From: Symsagittifera roscoffensis
Taxonomy: Eukaryota; Xenacoelomorpha; Acoela; Convolutidae
Assembly: GCF_963678635.1 (NCBI RefSeq)
Contig: NC_087069.1
Span: forward strand, 35,445,959-35,509,958
Direction: 5' to 3'
DNA: 64,000 bases
Under the pieces are notes generated by a model. The model was not told where the DNA came from. It saw only the letters and a list, made by a program, of their open reading frames with translations, and made no database searches. This document shows, piece by piece, positions 49,019 to 60,863 of the stretch; position 1 is the stretch's first letter, and each line of letters starts with the position of its first letter. Made by a program: the position numbers and the translations under genes.

Positions 49019-51325
49019 TCTGTTTTAAATGCGGGCTTCACTATCTCCCCATGTTTAAGCTTTTTCAACGTATTTTTTTGCATGTTAAACAAAAGAGTTT
49101 TTGCGCGCCTAAGCTATATCGTATAGTGGAATGGTTAAGATATTTTTCGATTTTCAATTTTAAATTCAGTGTTGGTTTCATCAAGTTTGAAATAAGCTCA
49201 GGGTTTTCTCAGGTTTTGCGATTCTGGCCTCCATATATGAATTCCCAAATCCTTTTAGTTTACGAGTTACGGCAATTTTCGAAATTTTTCAAAAGTTTCT
49301 AGAAAATTTAATTTAAAAAAATCATAAATTTTTGAAATTGTCACCCTGTAGTTGGGTGCTGTCAGGGTACTCTCGGGGGTTGCAAATCTTGCCTCCAAAT
49401 CTCACTTTTCAAATCACTGTACTACTCGAGCTTTGAAAAATTCCAAAACTTTGAAGACATCAATGGTGTTGTTGGAAATTGTGGGGGAACTCTCAGGGGG
49501 TGCGAATTTTGCCTCTAGGTTCTTCTTTTTAGGTTCTTCTCAAATTTTTTAGGAGAACTTAGATATAAAAAATTGCAGAATTTGAAATACCATCTCTGTA
49601 GTGAGGCTCTGTCAGGTACTCTCAGGAGTTGCGAATTTTGCCTCCAAATAAGACTGCTCAAAACTTGTAGTTTTCCTTGTTGTTGGAAATTGTGGGGGAA
49701 CTCTCAGGGGGTGCGAATTTTGCCTCTACATAGCACTGCTCATATGCTTGTAGTTTTTGAGATATGACGTTTTTTGTGATTTTTTCAAAAATTTTCAACA
49801 AACTTTGATATTAAAAAATTCCAAAACTTTGAAGATCTCAATCATGTTATTGGAAATTATTTTGAGGGAATTTTCGGTTGTTGCAAATCCTTGAATTTGC
49901 AACCACCGCAAATCCTTGCAAATCTGGTGGTTGCAAACCCTACAAGGATTTGAGTTGCCTCTGAATATGGCTGCTCAAATCCTTGTAGTTTTCGAGGTAT
50001 GACGTTTTTTAGGTTCTTCTCAAATTTTTTAGGAGAACTTAGATATAAAAAATTGCAGAATTTGAAATACCATCTCTGTAGTGAGGCTCTGTCAGGTACT
50101 CTCAGGAGTTGCGAATTTTGCCTCCAAATAAGACTGCTCAAAACTTGTAGTTTTCCTTGTTGTTGGAAATTGTGGGGGAACTCTCAGGGGGTGCGAATTT
50201 TGCCTCTACATAGCACTGCTCATATGCTTGTAGTTTTTGAGATATGACGTTTTTTGTGATTTTTTCAAAAATTTTCAAAAAACTTTGATATTAAAAAATT
50301 CCAAAACTTTGAAGATCTCAATCATGTTGTTGGAAATTATTTTGAGGGAATTTTCGGTGGTTGCAAATCCTTGAATTTGCAACCACCGGAAATCCTTGGA
50401 AATCTGGTGGTTGCAAACCCTACAAGGATTTGAGTTGCCTCTGAATATGGCTGCTCAAATCCTTGTAGTTTTCGAGATATGACGTTTTTTAGGTTCTTCT
50501 CAAAATTTTTAGGAGAACTTAGATATAAAAAATTGCAGAATTTGAAATACCATCTCTGTAGTGAGGCTCTGTCAGGTTACTCTCAGGAGTTGCGAATTTT
50601 GCCTCCAAATAAGACTGCTCAAAACTTGTAGTTTTCCAGATAAGACGTTTTTTTTTTCAAAAAAATTTTCATGAAAATTAAATTTATTTTTGTTTCAAAA
50701 TTTGAAATTCCCAAACTGTAGTTGGAGGCTGTCACAGTAATCTCAGGGGTTGCGAATTCGGCGTCTCCTTGAGAATGCTCAATCTTTAAGTTTATTTTAA
50801 GAGGTACGACGGTTTTTGAGATTTTTTCGGAAATTTTCAGAAAACTCAAATTACAAAACAATTCACAAAAGAGAAGTTCACAACCAATATTGTATAATAA
50901 AATGGCGAATATTGCCTTCAAACAAGATTGCTTAAATCTTGGTAGTTTTCTTGATGTGACATTTTATCTGGTTTTCAAAAAATATATATCTTTTTTCAGA
51001 AAAGTTTAGGTTGAAGTTTCTCAAAATTTGAATTTCCCAATGTTGTAGTTGGGTACTCTAAGAGTACTCTCAGGAATTGCAAACAGTGCGTCCAAATGCG
51101 ACTGCTCAATTGCTTTTAGTTTTCCGGATGTGAGGTCTCTTAGTTCGTAATACAATTTTTCAAAGAACTTACTTAAAACTTTTATAAAAAACTTTGCAAA
51201 ATTTCTAATTAAAAACACTGTAATTGGGTGCAGTCAGAGTACACTCAAAGAATGCAGATCTTATTTCTAATATGCTTTTTTTGAGTTTTTAAAATTCGTA
51301 GGACTTGAGTTGCGTTATACGCTAT
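49019..51325 (+). mobile_element. Helitron-like element 2 with satellite core
   Basis: The leader (TTTTAAATGCGGGCTTCACT, ATGTTTAAGCTTTTTCAACG) matches element 1 but lacks the first ten or so bases. A core of about 165-base monomers follows. The end (TTGCGTTATACGCTAT, 51311-51325) matches the 3' end of element 1 with a decayed hairpin and CTAT in place of CTAG. No transposase-like ORF is present. Confidence 0.58.
49531..50640 (+). repeat. 480-base higher-order repeat inside element 2
   Basis: AGGTTCTTCTCAAATTTTTT occurs at 49531, again at 50011, and with one change at 50491, exactly 480 bases apart. The first two 480-base blocks are nearly identical, while the single monomers within a block are much more diverged. 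The third copy is cut short near 50640. Confidence 0.85.
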
Positions 51326-51876
51326 TTAAGAATAAAAAAATCAAATTTCGAAATTTTTAGATAATTTTTTGCAAAAATGTTAGTTTGTTTTTAGTTAGCG
51401 GCGGTTGAATGAAGTCGAAAATTGGACTTTTTTGGAATTCGAATCACAGATAAAAGGGTTTTAAAATGATACCACACTGGAACCTCTACGACCTTTCTTT
51501 GGGTAGCAAAGGTTGAAAGAAAATCCACGTGTGATCCAACTCGAATTATTTATGTGTGATCAATTATCCAGCATTCAAAGCCGTTTAAAATTGAATTGAG
51601 ACTAGCTAATTTCTAAATATAATTTCCTGGCCAACTCGAATTTTAATAGTGACTCATTGATATTGGCAACCCCAAAATTATGTGTTATCAAAATTTTCTT
51701 GACCAAAAGTAATTTGAGACTAATTATTGGTCAGTCGGAAGGTTCTGACGGCTTTTGCAATAAAATCAGATGAGCCAATTCATGTTAATAAAGTACTTGA
51801 AAGTGTCGTCATGATGAAATACTGATAAGTTATTGAATCAGCGAAATTATGACTGCGGTCGCGCGCTCAGACAATC
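51326..51876. other. AT-rich intergenic DNA
   Basis: No gene, repeat or RNA recognised between Helitron-like element 2 and the MITE at 51885. Confidence 0.4.
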
Positions 51877-51884
51877 AGGTAATT

Positions 51885-52351
51885 GGGGGTTGATAAATTA
51901 GACGATAAGCAAATTAGACGGAGGTACTTAAAAGGAAATTAGACGGTTTTGCAAAACTGCAATTGTGAGAAAATAGACGAAAGTGAGAGAAATTAACTTT
52001 GTTTGCTCACAAATTGCGTTAGAAAAATAAAATTGTTTGTAGACAACAGTTCAATTTCGGTGGCCAAAAACTTTACAAGTCAATCAGGCATAATTTATTC
52101 AATTCAAAACTCTCCTGTAATATTCTGATTTGACATTTTATGTTCATTTGAACTAATTGTTTTGATAGGTATTGACATTTTATGTCTTTTTTGTATTTGT
52201 GAAACTTGACTCTTAAGAAAAAATTTTGTTGGCCCTTTCCTTTTCATAGCTTTTTCGTCTAAAATGCCAGATCTGTAAAAAATTAATTCCGTCTAATTTC
52301 GTTTTTGTAGTATCCGTCTAATTTGCTTATCGTCTAATTTCCTAGGCCCCC
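51885..52351. mobile_element. MITE with 8-base target duplication (hAT-like)
   Basis: The left end GGGGGTTGATAAATTAGACG and the right end ATTAGACG-containing inverse (CGTCTAATTTCCTAGGCCCC) form imperfect terminal repeats of about 37 bases. Each contains two copies of ATTAGACG. AGGTAATT flanks it on both sides (51877-51884 and 52352-52359). An 8-base duplication with G/C-rich ends is typical of the hAT superfamily. The 467-base element has no ORF. Confidence 0.8.
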
Positions 52352-52537
52352 AGGTAATTGTATTGCAGTACGAACTGCCGATGTGTATGATTTCACTTAT
52401 TCGTTGTTAACTGAAGCAAATTTACTGGACTTCTTTGGTTAATATAAAAATGGGTCTGGGCAAATTTTTTTTATGTCTGGGTGTGAAACAACTGGACAGG
52501 TTTTATGCTTGCGATTAGCAAGCATTAATAAATCGGA

Positions 52538-54896
52538 CTAGCGTTTAACGCACCTTCGGTGCTTCGAAATTTTTTCACAACTCATGAAAAACCGCATATA
52601 TTGGAAACAACATCTGCAAACTTTTAGTGTACTCTGACTGCACCCAATTCCAGGGTTGGTCATTTCGAACTTTTTAATTTTTTATTCCCATTTTAAAAGC
52701 GTCATCTCGAAAATTTAATGGGCCTCTGGAGAAATTTGGAGGCCAGATTTGCAACCACTGAGAGTCTCTGGATTCCTAAAGCTAAATTTTTTTTAAAGCT
52801 AAGTGTCCCCAAAAAAATTGAAAAAAAAACGTCTTATCTCGGAAACTAAAAGGATTTGAGCATTCATATTAAGAGGCAAGATTTGAAAAGCCTGGGTGAC
52901 AATAAGGTTGTATCTTCATCAAGTTAGTTTCAAATTTTTTGAATTTCTTTGTGGATAAGTTCTTTGAGAAATTTTGAATAAATCAAAAACGTCACATCTC
53001 GGAAACTAAAAGCATTTGAGCAGTCGCGTTTAGCAGTCGCATGTGGCAAGATTTGCAACTCTTTAGATTACCCTGACAACCCCGAACTATAGCATTGGGA
53101 GTTTCAAATTTTGAAAAATAATTAGTTTAAACTTTCTGAAAATTTTGAAAAAATCACAAAAAACGTCACATCACGAAAACTACAAGGAACTGAGCAGTCA
53201 TACTTAGAGGCAAGATTCGCAATCTTTGAGAGTACTCTGACAGGACCTAACTACAGGGTTGGGAATTTGATTTTTAAAAACTAATAATAATTCAAGTTTT
53301 CTGGAAAATTTTGGAAAAACCACAAAAAACGTCATATCTCGAAAACTACAAAGAATTGAGCAGTCATATTTGGAGGCAAGATTCGCAATCTTTGAGAATA
53401 CTTTGACAGGACCCCACTACAGGGTTGGGAATTTGATTTTTAAAAACTAATAATAATTCAAGTTTTCTGGAAAATTTTGGAAAAATCACAAAAAACGTCA
53501 TATCTCGAAAACTACAAGGATTTGAGCAGTCACATTTGGAGTCAAGATTCGCGATCCTTGATAGTACTCTGACAGTAACCAACTATTGGGTTGGAAATTT
53601 CAGATTTTTAAAAACTAATAATAATTCAAGTTTTCTGGAAAATTTTGGAAAAACCACAAAAAACGTCATATCTCGAAAACTACAAAGAATTGAGCAGTCA
53701 TATTTGGAGGCAAGATTCGCAATCTTTGAGAGTACTCTGACAGGACCTAACTACAGGGTTGGGAATTTGATTTTTAAAAACTAATAATAATTCAAGTTTT
53801 CTGGAAAATTTTGGAAAAATCACAAAAAACGTCATATCTCGAAAACTACAAGGATTTGAGCAGTCATATTTGGAGGCAAGATTCGCAATCTTTGAGATTA
53901 TTCTGACAGGACTCAACTACAGGGCTGGGAATTTCAGATTTTGCGGAAAAAAATTAATATAAGTTTTCTGAAAATTTTTTGAAAAAAGTCACAAAAACGT
54001 CATATCTCGAAAACTACAAGGATTTGAACAGTCAGAGTTGGAGTCAAGATTTGTAACTCCTAAGAGTACTCTGACAGCAAACAACTACACGGTTGGGAAC
54101 TTCAAATTTTGAGAAAAGAAAAATTAAAATTTTCAAAAAAGTCACAAAAAACATCATATCTCGAAAACTACAAGGATTTGAGTAGTCACATTTGGAGTCA
54201 AGATTCGCGATCCTTGATAGTACTCTGACAGTAACCAACTATTGGGTTGGAAATTTCAGATTTTTAAAAAATAATAATAATTTAAGTTTACTGAAAATTT
54301 TTGAAAAAATCATAAAAAACGTCACATCTCGAAAACTACAAAGAATTGAGCAGTCATATTTGGAGGCAAGATTCGCAATCTTCGAGATTATTCTGACAGG
54401 ACCCAACTACAGGGCTGGGAATTTCAGATTTTGCGAAAAAATAATAATTTAAGTTTTCTGAATTTTTTTTGAAAAAATCACAAAAACGTCATATCTCGAA
54501 AACTACAAGGATTTGGGCAGTCATATTTGGAGGCAAGATTTGTTACTCCTTAGAGTACTCTGACAGCACCCAACTACTTGGGAACTTCAAGATTCGTAAA
54601 TTATTTTGCTATTTGAAATTTCTGAAATTTTTTGAAAAAATCTCAAAAATCGTCTTATCTCGTTAACTAAAATGATTCGGGCATTCAAAATTGGAGGCCA
54701 AATTCGCAACCCCTAATTCAATATTGGGCTGCTTAATTTAAACTTAAGGTAAAATAGCCACTAAAATCAAATTGGAAAATCGAAAAAAAATCTTAACCAT
54801 TGCAATATACGATATAGCTTAAACATGCAAAAATAATACGTTGAAAAAGCTTAAACATGGCGAGATAGTGAAGCCCGCATTTAAATATATAATAGA
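52538..54896 (-). mobile_element. Helitron-like element 3 with satellite core, minus strand
   Basis: Read on the minus strand, it starts TCTATTATATATTTAAATGC at 54896 after an A. It ends with the GCACC-GAA-GGTGC hairpin and CTAG (52541-52538) before a T. The core has about a dozen monomers of roughly 165 bases, aligned by GAAAACTACAAGGATTTGAG (spacings 154-174). The termini match element 1, so they belong to one family inserted in opposite orientations. Confidence 0.7.
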
Positions 54897-56340
54897 TTAG
54901 TAATTTTTTTGGGATAACGTTTTATTAAACTAAATCAGGGTTTTTCAAAGAAGTCATTGACACCGAAGCAACTGGAGTGGTTTTTTTAAATTTAAAGATT
55001 TAAGAAAATGCATATGAATGAGAAAGTAACTGAATTATCTGCACCTTCTATTTTGAGTTTCGCTATTGCAAATAAAGTGCAACACAGTGGTCAGTTTTGT
55101 CAACTAGCATGGGAGCAATCAAATCGGAAACCCTGTATGTACGAAAGCAACGTTTGTCTAATTAGGTTAGTTAGTCCACTTTTTTCCATCCTAAATCGCA
55201 GCCAATTTTATGTTCAATTTAGCATTCTATTTGAAAATCTGTTCAGTCAATCTGTGTGAAAGTTAGTTAAGTCTATTTGTGGCAATGTTTAACTGTATGC
55301 CTATCATAGCAGGGGCTTTTTTGTTTTCTTCCTAATTTTTGGTGAATTTTAAAGCCATGCTAGCTGGTTTCCTCGGTTGATACTCTAAATTTTTTGGTCA
55401 AGTTTGATAATATGCTCCATGTTTTACGAGGCTTCCTGCTTGAAATTTAATTACAATTTTGCAGATAGTTTTTATTCTGCATTTTATGGTTCTGCGTCGA
55501 AATCTTCAGAATTTCACGAAAAAACATCGCCGGTGAAATGTTGTTGCAGTTTGTTTCTGTTGTTTTATAGATCGAAGAAATACAAATATATAACTAGCAT
55601 AAATATAATATATATAACTATAGAAACACATGTAAAGATTTTTCAGAGAATCGAATCTTGTCTGATGGAGAAACAAGACCGGGCATAATTTTCAGGCTCT
55701 TCGAGTATCGTAATAAAAATCACAAAAAAGTGTTTTCAAGCTTTAAGTACACACATTTTAAAACTCTATACAAGCGAAGGAAAGGGCAGCGTGCTGCTGC
55801 ATTCATAGCATGAGCTCTCCTAGCATAAACTTGTTTTCGTTAGTCTGTTTTATTCATGTTATTTTCTGTGTGCCGTCTTTTGTTCAGGCTTGGTTGGATT
55901 AGGGCGGTCGTTAAGAAAATTAAGGTTTTCTTCAACAACACGGGATAGCTAGACTGATTCTTTCAATTTTTTGTTAAATTCGTTTGATCTTAACGCGTGT
56001 GTGACGATGGATTAAAGAAAGGGGCGTAGAAAATTTTTCTTTTTTTTTGTTCTATTATTTTGGTCGGAATTAAGGTGGGAACAAAAAACTTAAAACTAGG
56101 ACGATTTTTTGAATATACTGTTTGGTCCATATGTTGATAACCGCGTAAGTTTCTAGACAGTTTATATGTTGGATCATTGCAGATGCCTCCGAGTTGACGC
56201 AGTTTGATTCAATTTATTTCAAACGGTTCATTTGTTCAATTCAAACTACGTTTCAATTTATCGGGAAAAAAAAACAACTTGAAAGTTATTTTAAAGCATT
56301 TGAATTTTCACCGGTAATACTAGGTTCAGTTAGATTAGCT
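54897..56340. other. AT-rich DNA, no firm gene
   Basis: 55008-55259 holds an 83-codon plus-strand frame starting with ATG and containing several Cys; it could be an exon ending near 55168 but has no recognisable domain. 55404-55688 is another open but low-complexity frame. Neither is supported enough to call. Confidence 0.35.
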
Positions 56341-56510
56341 ATGAATATGCTTTGGAAAGTTTTGATTATGTTTCTCGTATACGAGAGTAGTTGCTTGTAC
56401 CGGTGCCCAGGTGGCTTTGAGTTTAATTTAAACGTCGCGGATAAATGTCTGCACAAAAGCAGTCAGGATTTCAACACATTCTGGGAGGCGCTTGCGTACT
56501 GTAATAATTT
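56341..56510 (+). CDS. C-type lectin-like gene, signal-peptide exon
   Basis: ATG 56341 starts a hydrophobic segment (MNMLWKVLIMFLVYESSC), a likely signal peptide. RCPGGFEFNLNVADKCLHKS then FWEALAYCNN follows, which is the start of a C-type lectin domain (Cys, Gly-rich strand, Cys, Trp-xx-Ala-xxx-Cys helix). The donor is TT|GTAAGT (56511), phase 2. It joins in phase with 59456. Expected to be a secreted protein binding carbohydrate or another ligand. Confidence 0.65.
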
Positions 56511-56929
56511 GTAAGTTCATCTTAGTTTTCGTTAATAGTTGATAAAATTGATAAGCTGGATTTTGTTAACTATTTCTTCCCTTTTGGACCTTGTTACGCT
56601 TGCGAATTTTTTAGGGCTAACAACTAGATGAACAAATTCAGTTGAATCACTTGTCTTACATATTTAACTGCACGTATTTCTTGCATTACACTTATTTCAC
56701 AAACTGCATGTTTTTTTAATGATATAAATAGACAAGCTCACATTCAAATCCTTTTTAGATCATTCCAGTTTAGGTAAAAATTAATTTGTCAAATATTTAA
56801 AGTAAGAAAAGTTTGATTTTTTTTTTCAGATTTGTGGCTACTGTCAAAATTTATGCCGGCTCGTTTGTTTTCTAATTGAATTTTATATTATGCAAACACT
56901 TTTCAAGCACTTTTTTCCATTGATTCTGT

Positions 56930-58446
56930 TTTTTTATTTAAACGGTTTTTTATAATTGGAAGTTGTCCTGTAGTTAGTAAATTTACCAACTCTGATCTAA
57001 AATATTTTTTTTACACAAGTGAAGCGTAGTGTATTAATACGAAGACTTTTTTTCACACAAGCTAAGCGTAGTGTATTATTACGAAGAATTTTTTTTCAGC
57101 TTAAGTCGCAAATAAAAGTGCTTATTTGGTGGCACTTTTGGAATATTTCAATTTAATCATATTTAAGCTTATTTAGGCATAGGCAAGTTAATAGCATATG
57201 TTGCTGCTTTGTTTTTGGCTAGTGCTAGGTCCTGTTTAAAAAAGCAGGTATTATAAAAATATATGAGATTCGTTGTTTTCCATTTTTTCGCGAAGCTTAG
57301 GAAAACTTTTGAACCTCAGAAATTTCAATTTTTCTCAAACTACTGTACTGATTTTCCAAAAAAATTGCCAATTAAAAAATCGGCAGCTCTTTTATGTGTT
57401 TGTATATTTCGCTAGTCTCTTTTAATTTTACCCCACCTTCTACGGCCTTCGAAATTTTCAGCAGGGGGATTTTTGATCTATTTGTTTTTAATTTTTACGT
57501 TTTCTCAAATATTGAGAGCACAAATCTGAGATGAAAGTTTCAATCAAAAGAACAAATCTTTGGGATTTTCCTTTCTCAAACGGCTATTCCCTAAATTTGC
57601 TAGAAAAAGTGAGAGCCTCAAACATACCCATTTTTTTGACATTTTGGTCAATTGTTAATTCTTTTGACTTTTCACAAAAACTACCCTGCGAAATTGGAGA
57701 TCAAGGGTTTAACCGAAAGCAAAATAAAAACAGTTGTGCGTCTCTCCTCTGCGCAAGAGTCTATGCCTTACGCTTGAGAAAAAAATATGGCTGTAGAAAA
57801 AGTCCAGTTTTTGAAATGTTGCGCGTTTTTTTGGAAACTTTTTTCCCCTAAACTAACCTGCCGATTCTGAGGTTGATAGTTTATCAAACTAACAATGTGC
57901 TTAGATTTTCTTAAAAACTACTAGTTTAATCTGATATTAAGGGCTCAGTTTAAATTTTAGGGCGTGGAAATCTTCCTTGCATAAGAGGCTATTCCCATGC
58001 TTTAGTAGAGAAAAGTTTATGGATTTAGAAAAGTTTTGATCATTTTTTGGATTTTTTTTACTTGTTTCGAAAACTACACAGCCAATTCTGATAGAAAGAA
58101 TTTACTTGAAAGAGATACTAGTAGTTTTCCACCTTAAATAAGCGGCTAATCCCCTAATTAAGCAGAGAAATCTAGGATTTCGCATAAAATCCATTTTTTT
58201 GGAATTTTTAAATTTACGCATTTCCGTATCAGTACAGCATGATAAACTTAAAAAACAGGTATAAATAGCAACCGTGGCGCAAATACCAGGACTTGAGACT
58301 CCAAATCAACAGGTCGGTGATTCACTGGTATATAGTGTTAGTAAAAATACAAGCGATTGTGAAACAGATGTGAGAAGGTTATACTTCGTAGAGCACTTTT
58401 TTGCGTTTTCTTTGCTTGTGTTTGCGAAGCGCAGCTTCGCTTCTGT
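56930..58446 (+). repeat. Second repeat family, possibly Helitron-like
   Basis: 57013-57105 has two copies of a segment containing GCGTAGTGTATTA. From 57340 to 58120 an ACTACCCTGCGAAATTGGAG-like segment recurs about five times. The stretch ends at a hairpin GCGAAGCGCAGCTTCGC followed by TTCTG (58428-58446). A related start (TTACACAAGT, then AAGTCGCAAATA) and end (CGAAGTGCTACTTCG then CCTCTG) frame 48667-49016. This hints at a second element type with a 3' hairpin. It lies in the first intron of the lectin gene. Confidence 0.35.
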
Positions 58447-59455
58447 CATTTTTTCGGTTGAACTGGTTCAACTAGTATTATAGTAGTTTATTCCACCTAT
58501 TTTGCGTAGATTAACGAGATATTTTCTTGTTTTTTTTTGGGTTTCTCTTATCGCTTAGAATTTTTAGTCAGCCTAAATGATTCCGACTCTTGGTTTGTTG
58601 AATTGTTGAACTTATTTTTTATCGGTATAAGGATAAAAATTGATCATTCATGTTTTCATTAAATCAGGTCGGCCTGGTATGATTAGTGAAAACTTCAATG
58701 TTTTTGATCGCTCAAATTTTTTTTGACATTTTCTTGTGACATTTTTGGTTTTCGGTTTAATTGACGTTATTGGCTTAGTGAACCCTTGCAAATAGTGAAA
58801 GCTTGTTCAATGCTAGTGGCTGTTTGTCGTCTGTTTTTCAGAGATTAAACTTATACGTATTTCAAAAAATAATGATTTTTATGATGACCGTTTCCTTTGG
58901 TGTTTTTGATGCTCGGAAAATATTCCATGATTTTTTTCTCGTATTTTGAGTTTTTCAAGTTTTTCTTTCCACTGAGTTATTTCCATCTCACCGAAAGTTT
59001 AGTAGCTTGCAATGATACGCTTTCTTTGTATCGCAAGTGATGCTGAGCTCTGCTTCGCCTCTGTGTTAGCTCTTCCCCCACCCCTATGCATGTATTAATT
59101 TTGACAATCATTTCTGTATAAAATATGCCTTTCAAAAATGTCAACAATTAATTGGGTTTTAATTTTCACGCGTTCGTTTTTCTATTACTCTTTCATATAA
59201 TACCTACATTAGAATGTTATTTAAATATCTGAAAATTGTTTAATTTTAATTTCTGAAAATTGTTTTAAACTAATGGAAATGTGACGGCCAGAATTTCTGA
59301 AAATTGAAATAGTTAACAAGATCCGATAAGCATTTTTTTTTCGGTTTAATTAATATCCAACAAAATTTAAACAGATCTTTTTTCATAGTTAACTTCGTTA
59401 GATTCTTCCTTAGCACATTTTTATCTGTTCATTATTTTCTTCGAAAATATTTTAG

Positions 59456-59687
59456 AAATTCGAGTGTTTTCGAAATGAGAACTATAGCTGAAATGGAGGC
59501 AGTTGGTCAAATGTTTCCTCCTAAATCGGATGAATATATCTGGGTGAACTTCAACGACATAGTTCTTACTGCGTCTGTGGAAGGATCAGACAAACCGCCT
59601 TTTATTCAATCGACATACATGGGGAGCCGCTCCACACTTGAAAAGGGCTCTTTTTTCATATACTGCAAAATTTATGATGTTTTATGA
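59456..59687 (+). CDS. C-type lectin-like gene, middle exon
   Basis: Acceptor ATTTTAG at 59455; one base completes the Leu codon left by the first exon. NSSVFEMRTIAEMEAVGQMF then YIWVNFNDIV matches the middle of a C-type lectin domain (the E-x-x-x-I/V helix and the W-I-G-L-N-D-like strand). The frame runs to TGA at 59685-59687. No good donor is visible, so the true 3' boundary, before the exon near 60640, is unresolved. Confidence 0.55.
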
Positions 59688-60641
59688 AAATTCTTATTTG
59701 TTAAGCAATCTGTTGAAAGTCGTAGCGGGAAATTTCAATTTTCAGGTATTTTTTTCTCGCCCCGGTCCGAAATACTCTCCAGCTTTTTTGCCGGATTAAA
59801 AACCTGGCGCTCCAATACACTCCTGATTCAAATTATCCGGACAAAAGAATTAATATGGTGCAGAATTAAATTAGCAGAATTAATATGGTGAAATTTATTT
59901 TGGAAAACTCGAACCCAAAATTTTACTCCAAAAACGGGACATTTTGGGCTTTCGTATTCAATCAAAAATTACGCCAAAACTACCGGTTGAATGGTTGATA
60001 ATAATATATCGCAGTGAGACTCTTATATAGCCCAACAAAGCTTAAGTATGGTAACAGCTTCTCAGTTTTGCGTAAAAAGTTAACTATCATTTGATAGCTA
60101 AAAATGTCAATTTTACCTCATGAAGTACCAATTTTTTATTTAAAAACGGATTTTTGTATATGTTTTGCGCTAATTTTTGGAGATTATAACCTTCTTTAAC
60201 TCTGTTGTGCTACGTTAGAGGCCCACTTTGATATAATTAGGTTAGCGTTCGGCTCAGTAGTTTCGGCGTTGTCTTTGATCGAAAAAAGTCTTAAAATGAT
60301 CCATCATTAAAGGGTAAAGTTTTGGATCCGATATTTGCAAGATTATTTATCAAGATGTTAGTATTATCAGCAGATTATTATCACCATATTAATTCTGCTA
60401 AATGTTTGAGCTACGAAAGCTCTTATTTTTTTCTCTGCTGTGAAACATCGATTTTCAGTTTAGCCGTTGTTTTAAAAAAGTTACACAATATAAAGTTTGA
60501 AATTTAATTTGTAGCTTTACGCAATTGAAGATTCAAGAAAATTAAGAGACATTAGTTTGGAAAAAATGAATTCAATTTTGAATTTTTTTTTGCACAAAAA
60601 CCTACAAAAAACAAAAAAGAAGGAAAACGGGCCTGCGGCAG

Positions 60642-60863
60642 CTGCCGGATGACTTTTGGGATCCTTATCACCATATGACTGGCTCTGTTCGGCGTCGCAA
60701 TGAAGGAGAACACTGCGGTTTAATTCGAAAAATTCCCAAAAGTCGTTTTCATGACTGGTTTTGTGACGGAAAGCCGAACGTCCAGGTACCTAGGAGTCTG
60801 GTTTGTTCAATTGAAGCTACGACACTGACAGAACACATTGAAACTTTAGACGAAAGCGCGTGA
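60642..60863 (+). CDS. C-type lectin-like gene, C-terminal exon
   Basis: LPDDFWDPYHHMTGSVRRRN, then EGEHCGLIR, FHDWFCD and SLVCSIEA carry the final C-type lectin pattern: Glu-x-Cys, the Trp-x-Cys pair and the last Cys. A tail of 18 residues leads to TGA at 60861-60863. I placed the start after GGCAG at 60641; an earlier start is possible because the frame is open upstream. The Ca2+-binding EPN/WND residues are not clearly kept (HDW in place of WND). Confidence 0.58.
   Translation: MPDDFWDPYHHMTGSVRRRNEGEHCGLIRKIPKSRFHDWFCDGKPNVQVPRSLVCSIEATTLTEHIETLDESA

Noticed and set aside
49006-54666. Many ORFs of 60-100 aa in the satellite cores
   Set aside because: They recur with the monomer period and in either orientation, so they are by-products of the tandem repeats.
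55008-55259. 83-codon frame with several Cys as a possible exon
   Set aside because: No domain, no firm splice pair; kept only as a note in the intergenic entry.
57531-57851. 106-aa ORF in the second repeat family
   Set aside because: It spans several copies of the repeat segment and has low-complexity composition.
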